Notes: generated by a model not told the origin, from the sequence alone. Counted from the stretch's first letter, positions 1 through 12,370 are shown. The stretch is 64,000 nt of DNA from Arion vulgaris (GCA_020796225.1 CM036753.1:3906001-3970000); one strand, 5' to 3'. Translations and numbers: made by a program.

Positions 1-1330
1 CAATAACATCATGAACTCCCACAATAACATCATGAACTCCCACAATAACATCATTGAACTCCACAATAACATCATGAACACCACAATAACATCATGAACT
101 CCCACAATAACATCATGAACTCCACAATAACATCATGAACTCCCACAATAACATCATGAACTCCTACAATAACATCATGAACTCCACAATAACATCATGA
201 ACTCCCACAATAACATCATGAACTCCAACAATAACATCATGAACTCCTACAATAACATCATGACATCCAACAATAACATCATAACTCCACAATAACATCA
301 TGAACTCCAACAATAACATCATGAACTCCACACTAACATCATGAACTCCTCATAACATCATGAACTCCAACAATAACATCATGAACTCCTACAATAACAT
401 CATAACTCCACTGTAACATCATGAACTCCTACAATAACATCATGAACTCCTACAATAACATCATGAACTCCCACAATAACATCATGAACTCCTACAATAA
501 CATCATAAACTCCCACAATAACATCATGAACTCCCACAATAACATCATGAACTCCACAATAAATCATGAACACCAACAATAACATCATACGAACTCTCCA
601 CAATAACATCATGAACTCCCACAATAACATCATGAACTCCTACAATAACATCATGAACTCCAACAATAACATCATGAACTCCAACAATAACATCATGAAC
701 TCCACAATAACATCATGAACTCCCACAATAACATCATGAACTCCAACAATAACATCATGAACTCCCACACTAACATCATGAACTCCTACAATAACATCAT
801 GAACTCCAACAATAACATCATGAACTCCTACAATAACATCATGAACTCCACTAACATCATAACTCCTACAATAACATCATGAACTCCCACAATAACATCA
901 TGAACTCCACAATAACATCATGAACTCCACAATAACATCATGAACTCCCACAATAACATCATGAACTCCACAATAACATCATTGATTCCACAATAAATCA
1001 TACACCAACAATAACATCATGAACCCACAATAACATCATGAACTCCACAATAACATCATGACTCCTCCACAATAACATCATAACTCCTACAATAACATTA
1101 TGAACCCACAATAACAGCATAACTCCACAATAACAGCATAACTCCACAATAACACATGAACTCCTACAATAACAGCATAACTCCCACAATAACATCATGA
1201 ACTCCTACAATAACATCATGAACTCCTACAATAACATCATGAACTCCACAATAACATCATACTCACACATTGACCACAATAACATCATGACCTCCCCTCG
1301 ACTCACAATAACATCAGCCCCTCCCACAAT
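1..1330. repeat. 20-21 bp minisatellite, cut by window start
   Basis: More than 60 head-to-tail copies of a unit close to CAATAACATCATGAACTCCC plus A, alternating 20 and 21 bp by presence of one extra base (CCA, CCCA, CCTA or CCAA junction). Copies become ragged after about 960, with dropped bases and odd joins, and the array dissolves into unique sequence by 1330. The 21-bp units give a 7-residue minus-strand open frame, which I regard as a by-product. The left end lies outside the window. Confidence 0.97.
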
Positions 1331-1543
1331 ATTATGTACTAAACCACAAACAAGAAATGACAATTATTGAATTATTAAAAACAAGTGAATTCTTTTTTTG
1401 TGTTGGGTGGGGAGAGGGCGGAGGAGGGCACGTCAAGCAGAACTCTTCAATTTAGCAAAATCCAATGCGATTGTTAAATTCGAATCGGTTCTCTATAAAA
1501 CAAACGTTGATTGACAGTTCCTCATTTGTTTCCTGGGATGAAA
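1331..1543. other. Spacer between arrays, no gene seen
   Basis: AT-rich single-copy-looking sequence with one short G-rich stretch near 1404-1428. No coding or RNA signal seen. Confidence 0.6.
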
Positions 1544-1544
1544 C

Positions 1545-1940
1545 TATTTAAGTTCGATAAATAAACGTGTCCTCAAATACACAGCTTCAAGTTCGATAAA
1601 TAAACTTGTCTTCAAACACACAGCTTCAATTTCGATAAATAAACTTGTCCTCAAACACACAGATTCAAGTTCGATAAATAAACTTGTCCTCAAATACACA
1701 TCTTCAAGTTCGATAAATAAACTTGTCCTCAAACACACAGATTCAAGTTCGATAAATAAACTTGTCCTCAAACACACAGATTCAAGTTCGATAAATAAAC
1801 TTGTCCTCAAACACACAGATTCAATTTCGATAAATAAACTTGTCCTCAAACACACAGATTCAAGTTCGATAAATAAACTTGTCCTCAAACACACAGATTC
1901 AAGTTCGATAAATAAACTTGTCCTCAAATACACAGCTGAA
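1545..1940. repeat. 39-bp minisatellite, about 10 copies
   Basis: The unit contains TTCGATAAATAAACTTGTCC followed by TCAAACACACAGATTCAAG. Because 39 is a multiple of three the minus strand stays open as a 13-residue repeat (SLFIELESVCLRT). Copies differ at one to three positions. No flanking coding context supports a real protein. Confidence 0.95.
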
Positions 1941-3750
1941 ATCGAATTCCTGTCAAACAAAGAAAGTCTTCAACCCCAAGGAGATAGAAATAAAGATGAA
2001 GTAAGGAGAACAACGTGAGAGTTTGACATATGTTCAATTAAAAACTGAATAAAGTCAATGATCATCAAATATCAATGGACATCATTACTAGTAAATATTT
2101 CACAAGCACAAACAAACATTCTTAGAGTAATATGTTGATTAAAACTAACATGAATTTTTCAGTTGAAGATTAATGAATCTGTTTTTCCGGAGTCTGAATT
2201 GAGGTGTAGTCATGACGACTAGTACGTTGCGTCTGACTCATTTTATTTGAATGTTTACTATCCTTATCACCAATATCACTCCCCCCATTCTGGCAAGTTT
2301 TACTCCAACTTCAGATACACTTGTAATTTACTCTTCTCTGTCTGTTATATCAAAGAAACAAAAGTTAGAAAACCCAAAACAAATGGATTTCATACAACTT
2401 CATCTATGTAACGTGATTCCCAGATTTAAGCAAAACAGATCATCCAACTAAGATTTAATTTATTTGTGGTTATTTCATCTGGTATATGTCTTCTGTAATA
2501 GCTGCTAGATCTGTAATTGTCAAATACTCTACAGATCCAAATCTAGGTCTCTCTCCAATAACGTGACAAATTGACTTTGGCTGAACAAGATGAGAGTTCA
2601 TTGATATAATTGATTAAACGTTCCCTGGTCAAGATCAGGAGATGTACGTATTGACTCTCTACTCAAGTCAGACATGAGAGAGTGATCGACTATCGTGTTC
2701 TGAAGTTGACTGACTGGAATGAGAAACACACTCAATTGGGGCATCAATGGGGGCATCGATGGGGCACTGATTAGGAATGTTTTATTTCATCAATCACATA
2801 ATGACGGAGTGTTACGCGACAACGTACTTCTTTTAATTCAATTAGTAGATCAATTAAGCAGCAGGCTAACAAATGAGAGGTCTTTGATTAGTTGCTTGAT
2901 GTAGCCATATCCTACATCATCATGGAACACTTGTTTGAATTTACTTGTCGTAGTCATGGCTGTCAAAATGTTTTAAACATTCTCATAATATATGTTTTAA
3001 AGAGAGGAATATGGTGTTCAGTTCCGTAATGTGAAATGAATTTAATTTCGTCCCAGATCGGCTCAACCTCAATTATATACCCCAAAAACACTGGAAAGTC
3101 AAGGCGTACATCTTTCTTTATTGTTTCTTACTATTACATTTAGATCTTCCATGATACACACACCATCATGTTTTGTTATTATATCAATTACTTTCTACAA
3201 TATTCTGTGTAAGATATCTTTGTGACTGTCTACATTTTCTTTGTTTGCACATATCATTATATAATGATGAGTTTTGTTTGTACACTTTATGATCTTGCTG
3301 ATATCTTTTATTTATCGAATGCCATTTTTAGGAAATTCTTGCCGAATTCTTTATTCAATTTATGTGCAACACCAGAATAGTGTCCTTTCATTCTATGATT
3401 ATTATCCTAATTTGATGTCTACATAAAATAAGCTTCAACAACGAACGTGATATTCCTCTCTGATGTGATGTATTCAGTTCCTTCTAATTGTAGAATTCTG
3501 CCTCCAGACAGCCGAACATGGAAACGATTTTTTTATCTTTGAGGTTCATTAATGATAGAACGTCTTTCCTGTGGAGGGTTGTTAAATCATCGCTAATTCG
3601 CTGTCTTGAAGATCAAAGTATGATTTTTTTTAAACTGTCTGTCATCTCCTGTCTTTCACATGCACGGCTTGGATGTCCAGGTGTCCCACTGCCATAGCTC
3701 ACTTGGTCACCATTACATTCAAACATGTCCTCCTCCCAACCAGCACATAT
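1941..3750. other. No recognisable feature
   Basis: AT-rich sequence with short open frames only (such as 2251-2451 and 2719-2904), none with a recognisable domain or codon pattern. I see no array or element ends here. Confidence 0.5.
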
Positions 3751-3759
3751 AATTAGTTG

Positions 3760-3905
3760 GGGGCGCATTCAGATATACAAGGGGTCAATCATAATCAAAT
3801 ATGCAATCGCTCACCGACACTCAGGTAGGTAACTTGGTCCGGACTCGAACCTACGAGCTTCAGAAATCTAGGCTACGTCTTAACCACTTCGCCATATAGA
3901 CTCCC
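3760..3905 (-). mobile_element. SINE-A copy (tRNA-headed)
   Basis: On the minus strand the polymerase III A box reads TGGCGAAGTGG (3884-3894) and the B box GGTTCGAGTCC (3841-3851), about 40 bp apart as in tRNA-derived SINEs. The same head recurs at 13585, 22503 and 27712. The body ends vaguely near 3760. The 5' side directly abuts the 36-bp array, the same arrangement as the copy at 13582. Confidence 0.75.
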
Positions 3906-3912
3906 AAGCAAT

Positions 3913-4610
3913 CAGGTAAACAATAGGGGTAAACTCTTGAGACAGGTTCAGAGAAACAATCGGCGTAAACTCTTGAGACAGGTTCAGAGAAACAATCGGG
4001 GTAAACTCTTGAGACAGGTTGAGAGAAACAATCGGGGTAAACTCTTGAGACAGGTTGAGAGAAACAATCTGGGTAAACTCTTGAGACAGGTTCAGAGAAA
4101 CAATCGGCGTAAACTCTTGAGACAGGTTCACAGAAACAATCAGGGGTAAATTCTTGAACAGGTTCCAGAAACAATTGGGGTAAACCTTGAGACAGGTTGA
4201 GAGAAACAATCAGGGTAAACTCTTGAGACAGGTTCAGAGAAACAATCGGGTAAACTCTTGAGACAGGTTCACAGAAACAATCGGGTAAACTCTTGAGACA
4301 GGTTGAGAGAAACAATCAGGGTAAACTCTTGAGACAGGTTAGAGAAACAATCAGGGTAAACTCTTGAGACAGGTTCACAGAAACAATCGGGGTAAATTCT
4401 TGAGACAGGTTCACAGAAACAATCGGCGTAAACTCTTGAGACAGGTTGAGAGAAACAATCAGGGTAAACTCTGAGACAGGTTCAGAGAAAACAATCGGTA
4501 AACTCTTGAGACAGGTTCACAGAAACAATCAGGGGTAAATTCTTGAGACAGGTTCACAGAAACAATCAGCTAAATTTTTGAGACAGGTTGAGAGAAACAA
4601 TCGGTGGACA
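3913..4610. repeat. 36-bp minisatellite, about 19 copies
   Basis: The unit carries GGGTAAACTCTTGAGACAGG followed by TTCAGAGAAACAATC. Variation is concentrated at TTCAGAG, TTCACAG or TTGAGAG and in the G-run before TAAACTC. One-base losses in the second half break the 12-residue open frames. It abuts SINE-A on the left. Confidence 0.95.
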
Positions 4611-4619
4611 AAAATAAGA

Positions 4620-4790
4620 TATAATCAACCTCAGCAACTTCAACACTAGCAAACAGTTAACAATAGGGTAGAGACAATATGTCTCAATGTAGACAACAGA
4701 AATAATCAACCTCAGCAACTTCAACACTAGCAAACAGTTAACAATAGCGTAGAGACAATATGTCTTAATGTAGACAAGAGAAATAATCAG
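4620..4790. repeat. 81-bp direct duplication
   Basis: Two copies of a unit starting ATAATCAACCTCAGCAACTT differ at about four positions; the second runs into unrelated sequence. Confidence 0.85.
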
Positions 4791-5924
4791 TCAGCATGAA
4801 ACAGATAAACAATCCGTCAACAACATGAAACATAAACATTGCAAGAATAAATCGTAGACTGACACATGTGGGGTACAACATTTGTTATCATTTCAACTGT
4901 GGTTGTTGGAATGTATGACTCGTTAGCTGTCTTTTTACGAGAGTTAGACGAGGGCTGAACACATTTCAAAGATAATATATGGCGGGTGAAGTAGATTAAA
5001 CTTGTAACTGTTTCAACTCTTGTCTAAGAATAGATCATATATTCTTTAAGCTACCCAACCTATTTTTGAACAAACTGTTATAGTTTCTCTGTTAATTATT
5101 TCGTTTGTCTCGCAATCAGTCTCCAAGTTGTTATGTCTGACAAGCATATGTCTTTCGTTATGTGTAATATCTATCTATCTATATCCTCGTCCTGTCCTGT
5201 TTGATACATAAAGCTTCCACAAGAGATTTCCATTGTTGCCCTTCTGTCGCCTATCTAACAATTGTTTACCATGTCAGGCCATAATCTTTCAATTCTCTTT
5301 CTGCAGTTCTTCTCTACGTTTTATGTGGACGTACATATCTTATTTTCCTATCATTTGGCTATAGGAGAGCTGCTCTATCCAATGTCCCTGCTGACATACG
5401 ACATACATAACCAATCGAACTCCAATTTTTGCCTTTTAATGAGGGTCTGCAATGATGAACTGTTATTTTACAGTTGATGCAAAATGAAATATGTAAAATT
5501 GCAAATGCATGTAAGAATATGTAAGTGGAAAAGAACATGTAGTTTTCCATTTTATGTTACCTGAATTATATAATTCTGTGTGATTACTTAAACGTAAAGC
5601 AAAATACACATTAAACCTGAAAACTCTATTGATGTTGAAGTGGAGAAAATATTCTCCTACAACTCTCTACTCTAACAGTGTCTGCTGATAGACGCAAAAT
5701 CAATCCTTTTATGCATCTTTTGTTTAATGTGAAGTTCTTGGCTGTAATTGCCTTTCAGAAATATGTTTATATAAACTTAGATACTTCTGAAATCCCGACT
5801 CTTATTGGAAGCCATACTACTGAAATCATCACTTTGATTGGTAGCCGTAAGTTCAAAATAGTTAATTGCATATCCTTTACTGGACTTTGCGAATCAACTC
5901 CAGCTTTTTAACACTGTTTGTGAT
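4791..5924. other. No recognisable feature
   Basis: Short open frames around 5262-5550 and 5678-5911 show no domain, and nothing repeats elsewhere in the window. A tiny TATC run lies near 5170. Confidence 0.45.
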
Positions 5925-5970
5925 TTTCTAGGCATTATTACGTTCAGTAGTTTTCCATTTGCTGTGAGTT
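5925..5970 (-). mobile_element. SINE-F fragment
   Basis: GATTTTCTAGGCATTATTAC and the following GTTCAGTAGTTTTCC match the interior of the tRNA-headed repeat at 11905-12130 (same strand) and its reverse complement at 15470-15710. Only about 45 bp survives. Confidence 0.55.
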
Positions 5971-6339
5971 TCACACTGTCAAAATATACTGTGTAGAAGT
6001 TTTAAAAAGTTTAATTTAGGAAATATCGATAAACAGTTTATACACAACAGTGTTCTTGGTAACATAAATAGTTTATACACAATAGTGGTTTCCTTGGTAA
6101 CAACTGAAGGTACTTAAAGTAGTATTCAGACTCATAATAGCCACTCATTTAAAGTGTTTTACTTCTAAAAATACACATTGATTTTTGACGTGCAGTTTTC
6201 ACTGAAAAAAAAATTTATTTCGGAATAACAGCATGATTCAGTTTAATCGTAAGCAAAATTTAAGAAAAAACAATCTAACTTCTAGTCAGGATTAAGTTTT
6301 CATTTGTTCTTTTTGTTTTTAGTTTTATTTATCTTATTA

Positions 6340-6490
6340 TTAATATTTCTTTATTATGATTATGATTATTATTATGATTATTATTATGATTATTATGATT
6401 ATGATTATGATTATTATGATTACTATTATTATGATTATTATGATTACTATTATTATTATTATTATTATTATTATTATGATTATTGTAATC
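6340..6490. repeat. ATT / GATTAT microsatellite
   Basis: Long run of TTA and GATTAT trimers and hexamers. The Tyr/Asp or Asn/His-rich open frames across it are compositional. Confidence 0.95.
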
Positions 6491-6647
6491 GGCACATGAC
6501 ACCCGCGGCATGCTATGCCATTAGTTAGATGCGCCCCAATATATAATAAACGTTGGATAGTACTGCCTTAAGTGATGTATACAATCTAGAATGAGCAGAC
6601 AATGGGACTCGTTAAATCTACAAGTATAAGCGGTTGTCTGACAAATC

Positions 6648-6956
6648 AATGGTTCTCAACCATTGTCTAATAGTAATCCCCATTTCGGGTATCATTTAAC
6701 TATGTGCAACCCCCAAGTCTTACAATTGTTAGAACAAAAATCAATGGTAGTAAATTTAAATAGACATTAAAAAAGGCTGTTCTATTCACTTATAACAGAA
6801 TCATCAGTTTAAAGACAGACATATTCTTATTTTTTAAAAACATTATTATATAAAAATGCTGTGACATTATGAAACAAAAAAAAAACAAAACAAAACATTA
6901 TTATATAAAAATGCTGTCACATTGTGAAAAAAATAAACCATTAATGGGTTGAGAGA
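6648..6956. mobile_element. Probable hAT-type MITE remnant
   Basis: The left end reads CAATGGTTCTCAACCATTG; the right end (GGGTTGAGAGATA) is its rough inverted match, both with the hAT-like CTCAACC core. The inside has no coding and contains a duplicated AT-rich block (about 6893-6925). I could not find a convincing 8-bp target duplication. Confidence 0.4.
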
Positions 6957-7410
6957 TAAAGAAGAATAAAGAAAAAAACAGTTTAAACTGATTTACTGAC
7001 GGCAAAGAGAGTCAACAACTAACTTGATTGCTAAAACTGGAGTCGGAGAGTTGAGAAGATTCATGAAAGTCAACACCAGTAAAAACATTAATCGTGATGG
7101 TGAATGTGAGAAGTGAAGTTTAGCTTGAATTAATGTAAATTTTCCTAGACGATATAATGTATAAAGTGTTATCTAAAGAGATAAAATTGTTAATACATGA
7201 CATTGATGTATGTGATCAAGTTAACAAGACAGTTATGTGCCAAGACAAGTCTTCCACATTTGTTGCATAGAATTTCAGACACATTGCTGTCATGTTTACC
7301 CTGATGTGTCTCGTCAGATGTTCAGCTGTTACCACTTCTGTATTGAGTTGCTCGTTTCTCCTAATGACACTCTTGTCTTCTCCATCCATGCACTACTACT
7401 TATAACATCT
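6957..7410. other. No recognisable feature
   Basis: Short AT-rich spacer leading into the 53-bp array. Confidence 0.5.
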
Positions 7411-8265
7411 AAACTTCAAGAAATCAATCTTGTTTTCATTATATACCACGATTTATAAAAGCTAAACTTCAAGAAATCAATCTTGTTTTCATTATATACC
7501 AAGATTTATAAAAGCTAAACTTCAAGAAATCAATCTTGTTTTCTTTATATACCAAGATTTATAAAAGCTAAACTTCAAGAAATCAATCTTGTTTTCATTA
7601 TATACCAAGATTTATAAAAGCTAAACTTCAAGAAATCAATCTTGTTTTCATTATATACCACGATTTATAAAAGCTAAACTTCAAGAAATCAATCTTGTTT
7701 TCATTATATACCAAGATTTATAAAAGCTAAACTTCAAGAAATCAATCTTGTTTTCTTTATATACCAAGATTTATAAAAGCTAAACTTCAAGAAATCAATC
7801 TTGTTTTCATTATATACCAAGATTTATAAAAGCTAAACTTCAAGAAATCAATCTTTTTTTCATTATATACCACGATTTATAAAAGCTAAACTTCAAGAAA
7901 TCAATCTTGTTTTCATTATATACCAAGATTTATAAAAGCTAAACTTCAAGAAATCAATCTTGTTTTCATTATATACCACGATTTATAAAAGCTAAACTTC
8001 AAGAAATCAATCTTGTTTTCATTATATACCAAGATTTATAAAAGCTAAACTTCAAGAAATCAATCTTGTTTTCATTATATACCAAGATTTATAAAAGCTA
8101 AACTTCAAGAAATCAATCTTGTTTTCATTATATACCAAGATTTATAAAAGCTAAACTTCAAGAAATCAATCTTGTTTTCTTTATATACCAAGATTTATAA
8201 AAGCTAAACTTCAAGAAATCAATCTTTTTTTCTTTATATACCAAGATTTATAAAAGCTAACTTAA
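7411..8265. repeat. 53-bp minisatellite, 16 copies
   Basis: The unit starts AAACTTCAAGAAATCAATCT and ends in AAGATTTATAAAAGCT. Copies are nearly identical; three sites vary (CATTATAT or CTTTATAT, CCAAG or CCACG, CTTGTTTT or CTTTTTTT). The low divergence implies recent expansion or homogenisation. The right end runs toward the tail of a minus-strand SINE-C. Confidence 0.97.
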
Positions 8266-8287
8266 AAAGTTCAGTTACAATTAACAT

Positions 8288-8545
8288 TTAATAATCCTCT
8301 TCTTCTTCTTCAAACGCTCCATATCGACCACTTGTTAAACCATGCTTTGTAATTTGTATGTGATCTGAGTGTAAGAGCAATTGAATGTTGTGATAATTAT
8401 GCGCCTACAGGTAGTAGGCCTGCACATCCGAATTATGCGATGCATTTTATTTACTCTGTTAGATTTCCTATGTCACTACAACAGTCGACATAACTCTTAG
8501 GTCGCAGTGTTACTATTCTTTGCTCCTTGGATCCGGCAACAACAT
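8288..8545 (-). mobile_element. SINE-C copy
   Basis: Read on the minus strand it has a degenerate head around 8545, a central part with GTCG and CACTGCGACC-like remnants, then CACATACAAATTACAAAG, GGTCGATATGGAGCGTTTGA and a GAAGAAGAAG tail at 8293-8306. The same order occurs at 31341-31600 (minus) and 56448-56672 (plus). The central motif resembles the conserved CATGTCGTAAGAGGCG core also in SINE-D. Confidence 0.75.
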
Positions 8546-8879
8546 CTTAAGTTTATATAATTTTAAATTAAACTAAGTTCTATGATTAATTTTTGAGTTT
8601 TTTCAGATTTAATTAAACTTAAGAATCAACTTGTTTCTATTATAGTACGATTTATAAAAGCTACTTAAAAATCTTTCATAAAATTAGTCCTTTTTTTCTA
8701 ACAGATATATAGCTAAACTTCATTTGCTGTTTATATTATATACGAAGATATTAGCAAACCTTCATTGTGTTTATATTTCTAGATAAGATACTTAAAACCT
8801 TCATTGATCAGTTTTTTTATTTTAACAAGATATAGCTAAACTTCATTGTGACGTTTATATTTAACGAAGATTTAGAAAC
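8546..8879. repeat. Degenerate mixture of the two neighbouring arrays
   Basis: This stretch contains recognisable but badly indel-ridden pieces of the 53-bp unit (GATTTATAAAAGCTA near 8650) and the 42-bp unit (GAAGATATTAGCAAACC near 8743), alternating. It is either a decayed array margin or a poor consensus. Confidence 0.65.
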
Positions 8880-9178
8880 CTTCATTGTGCGTTTATATTT
8901 CTAACGAAGATATTAGCAAACCTTCATTGTGCGTTTATATTTCTAACGAAGATATTAGCAAACCTTCATTGTGCGTTTATATTTCTAACGAAGATATTAG
9001 CAAACCTTCATTGTGCGTTTATATTTCTAACGAAGATATTAGCAAACCTTCATTGTGCGTTTATATTTCTAACGAAGATATTAGCAAACCTTCATTGTGC
9101 GTTTATATTTCTAACGAAGATATTAGCAAACCTTCATTAGTGCGTTTATATTTCTAACAAGATATTAGCAAACCTTCA
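8880..9178. repeat. 42-bp minisatellite, 7 copies
   Basis: The unit carries TTCATTGTGCGTTTATATTT then CTAACGAAGATATTAGCAAA and CC. The first six full copies are essentially identical; the last has an inserted A (TTCATTAGTGCG). The 14-residue plus-strand frame is a by-product. Confidence 0.96.
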
Positions 9179-9179
9179 T

Positions 9180-9800
9180 GACCATGCAGTTCTTTTGTCT
9201 ACAAACTAAGCAATCATCAAATTCTATCTAATTATAAACTTTCATTGAACTTCATCTTTCTTGACTTATAAATTTACCTGACACATCATCAAACTTTCAC
9301 TCTGACATTATCATATCTGAACAATCATCAAACTTCATTGACATTTATATTTCACTGACAATTATCAAACTTCATCATGACAATTCTAAACTTTCTTTGA
9401 ACAATCATCAAACTTTCACTCTGACACAATCATCAAACTTTCACTCTGACACAATCATCAAACTTTCACTCTGACACAATCATCAAACTTTCACTCTGAC
9501 ACATTCATCAAACTTTCACTCTGACACATTCATCAAATTTTCTCCAATCATCAAACTTTCACTCGACACATTCATCAAATTTCTCGAACATCAAACTTTC
9601 ACTCTGACACATTCATCAAACTTTCACTCTGACACATCATCAAACTTTCACTCTGACACATCATCAAACTTTCACTCTGCATCATCAAATTCATACAAAC
9701 TTTCACTCTGCAATTCATCAAACTTTCACTTGACCATTATCAAACTTTCACTCTGACACATTATCAAACTTTCACTCTGACCATTGTCAGATTACAACAC
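9180..9800. repeat. 25-bp minisatellite, strongly degenerate
   Basis: The unit is close to CATCAAACTTTCACTCTGAC plus ACAAT. Regular between 9410 and 9530, elsewhere full of one- to six-base losses. It separates two arrays that share a half-unit. Confidence 0.85.
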
Positions 9801-9814
9801 AACATTATCTCTAT

Positions 9815-11070
9815 ATTGTCGGAAGTTATTAGCAAACCTTCAATGAACTCTATATTGTCGGAAGTTATTAGCAAACCTTCAATGAACTCTATATTGTCGG
9901 AGTTATTAGCAAACCTTCAATGAACTCTATACTGTCGGAAGTTATTAGCTAGAACTCTTCAGTTGACCCAATGCTCTATATTGTCGGAAGTTATTAGCAA
10001 ACCTTCAGTGAACTCTATATTGTCGGAAGTTATTAGCAAACCTTCAATGAACTCTATATTGTCGGAAGTTATTAGCAAACCTTCAATGAACTCTATATTG
10101 TCGGAGTTATTAGCAAACCTTCAATGAACTCTATACTGTCGGAAGTTATTAGCAAACCTTCAATGAACTCTATATTGTCGGAAGTTATTAGCAAACCTTC
10201 AATGAACTCTATATTGTCAGAAGTTATTAGCAAACCTTCAATGAACTCTATATTGTCGGAAGTTATTAGCAAACCTTCAATGAACTCTATATTGTCGGAA
10301 GTTATTAGCAAACCTTCAGTGAACTCTATATTGTCGGAGTTATTAGCAAACCTTCAATGAACTCTATATTGTCGGAAGTTATTAGCAAACCTTCAATGAA
10401 CTCTATATTGTCGGAAGTTATTAGCAAACCTTCAATGAACTCTATATTGTCGGATGTTATTAGCAAACCTTCAATGAACTCTATATTGTCGGAAGTTATT
10501 AGCAAACCTTCAATGAACTCTATATTGTCGGAAGTTATTAGCAAACCTTCAATGAACTCTATATTGTCGGAAGTTATTAGCAAACCTTCAGTGAACTCTA
10601 TACTGTCGGAAGTTATTAGCAAACCTTCAATGAACTCTATATTGTCGGAAGTTATTAGCAAACCTTCAATGAACTCTATATTGTCGAAAGTTATTAGCAA
10701 ACCTTCAATGAACTCTATATTGTCAGAAGTTATTAGCAAACCTTCAATGAACTCTATATGTCGAAGTTATTAGCAAACCTTCAGTGAACTCTATATTGTC
10801 GGAGTTATTAGCAAACCTTCAATGAACTCTATATTGTCGGAAGTTATTAGCAAACCTTCAATGAACTCTATATTGTCGAAAGTTATTAGCAAACCTTCAA
10901 TGAACTCTATATTGTCAGAAGTTATTAGCAAACCTTCAATGAACTCTATATTGTCGGAAGATATTAGCAAACCTTCAATGAACTCTATATTGTCGGAGTT
11001 ATTAGCAAACCTTCAATGAACTCTATATTGTCGGATGTTATTAGCAAACCTTCAGTGAACTCTATACTGT
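9815..11070. repeat. 39-bp minisatellite, about 32 copies
   Basis: The unit contains GAACTCTATATTGTCGGAAG then TTATTAGCAAACCTTCAAT. Single-base variants (ATACTG, CAGTGAAC, GGATG, GGAG with one base lost) recur in groups, which suggests segmental duplication inside the array. Both strands are open as 13-residue repeats between single-base losses; I do not treat these as genes. Confidence 0.97.
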
Positions 11071-11210
11071 TTGAAGATATAGAAGATATCAGAAAACATT
11101 TACTAGCATTAACCAACATATAACATTAGCATAAGAAAGAACGTTGGGACATAACGTAGATTTAATTACATTGAGACACAAACGATGAAATGGTAAGGCC
11201 ACTTAATTAA

Positions 11211-11880
11211 TAATCATCATCAAGGTGCGTATCCTTTATAGGACGTTGCTCTCGTTGCAGCACATCTGAAATTCACTCTGTCTCTAGCCAGTTCACCCAT
11301 TTCGTCGATGGTCATGTTCATAGTTTCTTTAATATCTTGTAGCCATCTTCTTCTTGGTCTGCCTCTGCGTCCTGGGACCCTGTCCTCTAGTATTGTCCTT
11401 TCCAGGCCATCGTGACGCTTGATGTGACCAAAGTATGTAACTTTTCTGTATAGTATGTTGTTTATCAGCCAATTCTCTTGAACATTTAGTTCTTTCAGGA
11501 CATCAGTGTTCTTTCTTTTTCTGTCCATGGTATTCGTAGGCTCTTTCTGTAGCATTTAGTTTCGAAGGACTGGATTTTCGTTCTTAATTTTTGTGTAATA
11601 GTCCATGATTCACAACCATAAGTAGCCACTGGGAAAATGTATGCTCTCAATATTTTTAATTTTAGTATTTTGCTGGTGCTTTACCACATGTTCTTCATTG
11701 TGTTTAACTTCTTGATTGCTAATGCCAATATTCTTGAGATCTCTTTGGAGCAGTCACCGTTATTGTTAATTATTGAGCCCATATATTCGTAGCTCTCTAC
11801 ACATTGGAGTTCTTCATTGTTTACTTGGATGTTATGAGGCTTTTGCTTTGTCAGTTGATATGATTTTTGTTTTTTATGTA
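11211..11880 (-). pseudogene. LINE-B 3' end: reverse transcriptase C-terminal region
   Basis: Conceptual minus-strand translation gives, in order, a reverse-transcriptase C-terminal block with YEYMGSIINNNGDCSKEI (about 11810-11755), a stop after KNMW near 11687, ATYGCESWT (near 11610), then an open 111-codon frame (11555-11220) with YFGHIKRHDGLERT and GRRGRPRRRW and ending GYAP. Order and motifs are those of the C-terminal part of RTE/Jockey-like non-LTR retrotransposon proteins; exact clade unresolved. No catalytic YADD block is present, so it is 5'-truncated. A second copy of its 3' end lies at 63836-64000. Confidence 0.85.
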
Positions 11881-11904
11881 TTCAAATATGAAATGAAAAT
11901 CGTG

Positions 11905-12130
11905 GCATATCCCAAAGGACGTAGCCATCAACCACAGTAAACAAGTCGTTGATTTTCTAGGCACCACTTATACGTTCAGTAGTTTGCCATTGCTTTCTGA
12001 ACGGGTGGCGCCATCGTCCTTTGTTAAAATCAACGAAACAATTTGCAAGCAAACTGTCCGCAGCGTGATTCGAACTCAGAACGTCGGAGTTAATAGACCG
12101 AGTCACTAACCCCTAGGCCACAGACGCCTA
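11905..12130 (-). mobile_element. SINE-F copy (tRNA-headed)
   Basis: The minus strand has an A-box-like TGTGGCCTAGGGGTTAG head (near 12122) and a B box GAGTTCGAATC (12067-12077), then a body that matches 15520-15700 on the plus strand through CCTAGAAAATCAACGAC and TGATGGCTACGTC. It lies between LINE-B and LINE-A fragments. Confidence 0.75.
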
Positions 12131-12139
12131 ATAATAATA

Positions 12140-12365
12140 AAAATGCAATCAAACTCCACTGTAGACAGAGTCTTCTGCAACAAAACATCATGAAAGATGG
12201 CTAGAGGAAGACCACGAACAAATTGGGTAGATGACATAACAGAATCCTACCAAAAATTAAAAAATAACTGTTACCCAAGCTACTAGAGCAACTTAAGACA
12301 AAAACATAAAACCACGACACTATGCAACAGCCCGGTAATAGTGTGACGACAACAGAACGAGGAAG
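12140..12365 (+). pseudogene. LINE-A 3' end fragment
   Basis: The sequence parallels 29063-29245 of the best LINE-A copy: TCTTCTGCAACAAAACATC, a GGAAGACCACG (GRPR) block, ACAGCCCGGTAATAGTGTGA and a CAACAGAACGAGGAAG tail. It corresponds to the extreme C-terminus and 3' untranslated end of the ORF, with several indels. Confidence 0.8.
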
Positions 12366-12370
12366 ACGCT

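Noticed and set aside
1..1330. CRISPR-like array
   Set aside because: Units are continuous with no unique spacers, in an animal-type genome; a minisatellite.
6304..6528. Tyr/Asp-rich small protein
   Set aside because: Translation of an ATT/GATTAT microsatellite.
9815..11070. 13-residue repeat proteins on both strands
   Set aside because: Frames are broken wherever one unit loses a base; explained by the 39-bp unit.
12060..12130. True tRNA gene on the minus strand
   Set aside because: A- and B-box-like words are present, but the body continues as a SINE shared with 15470-15710 and no cloverleaf could be drawn confidently.
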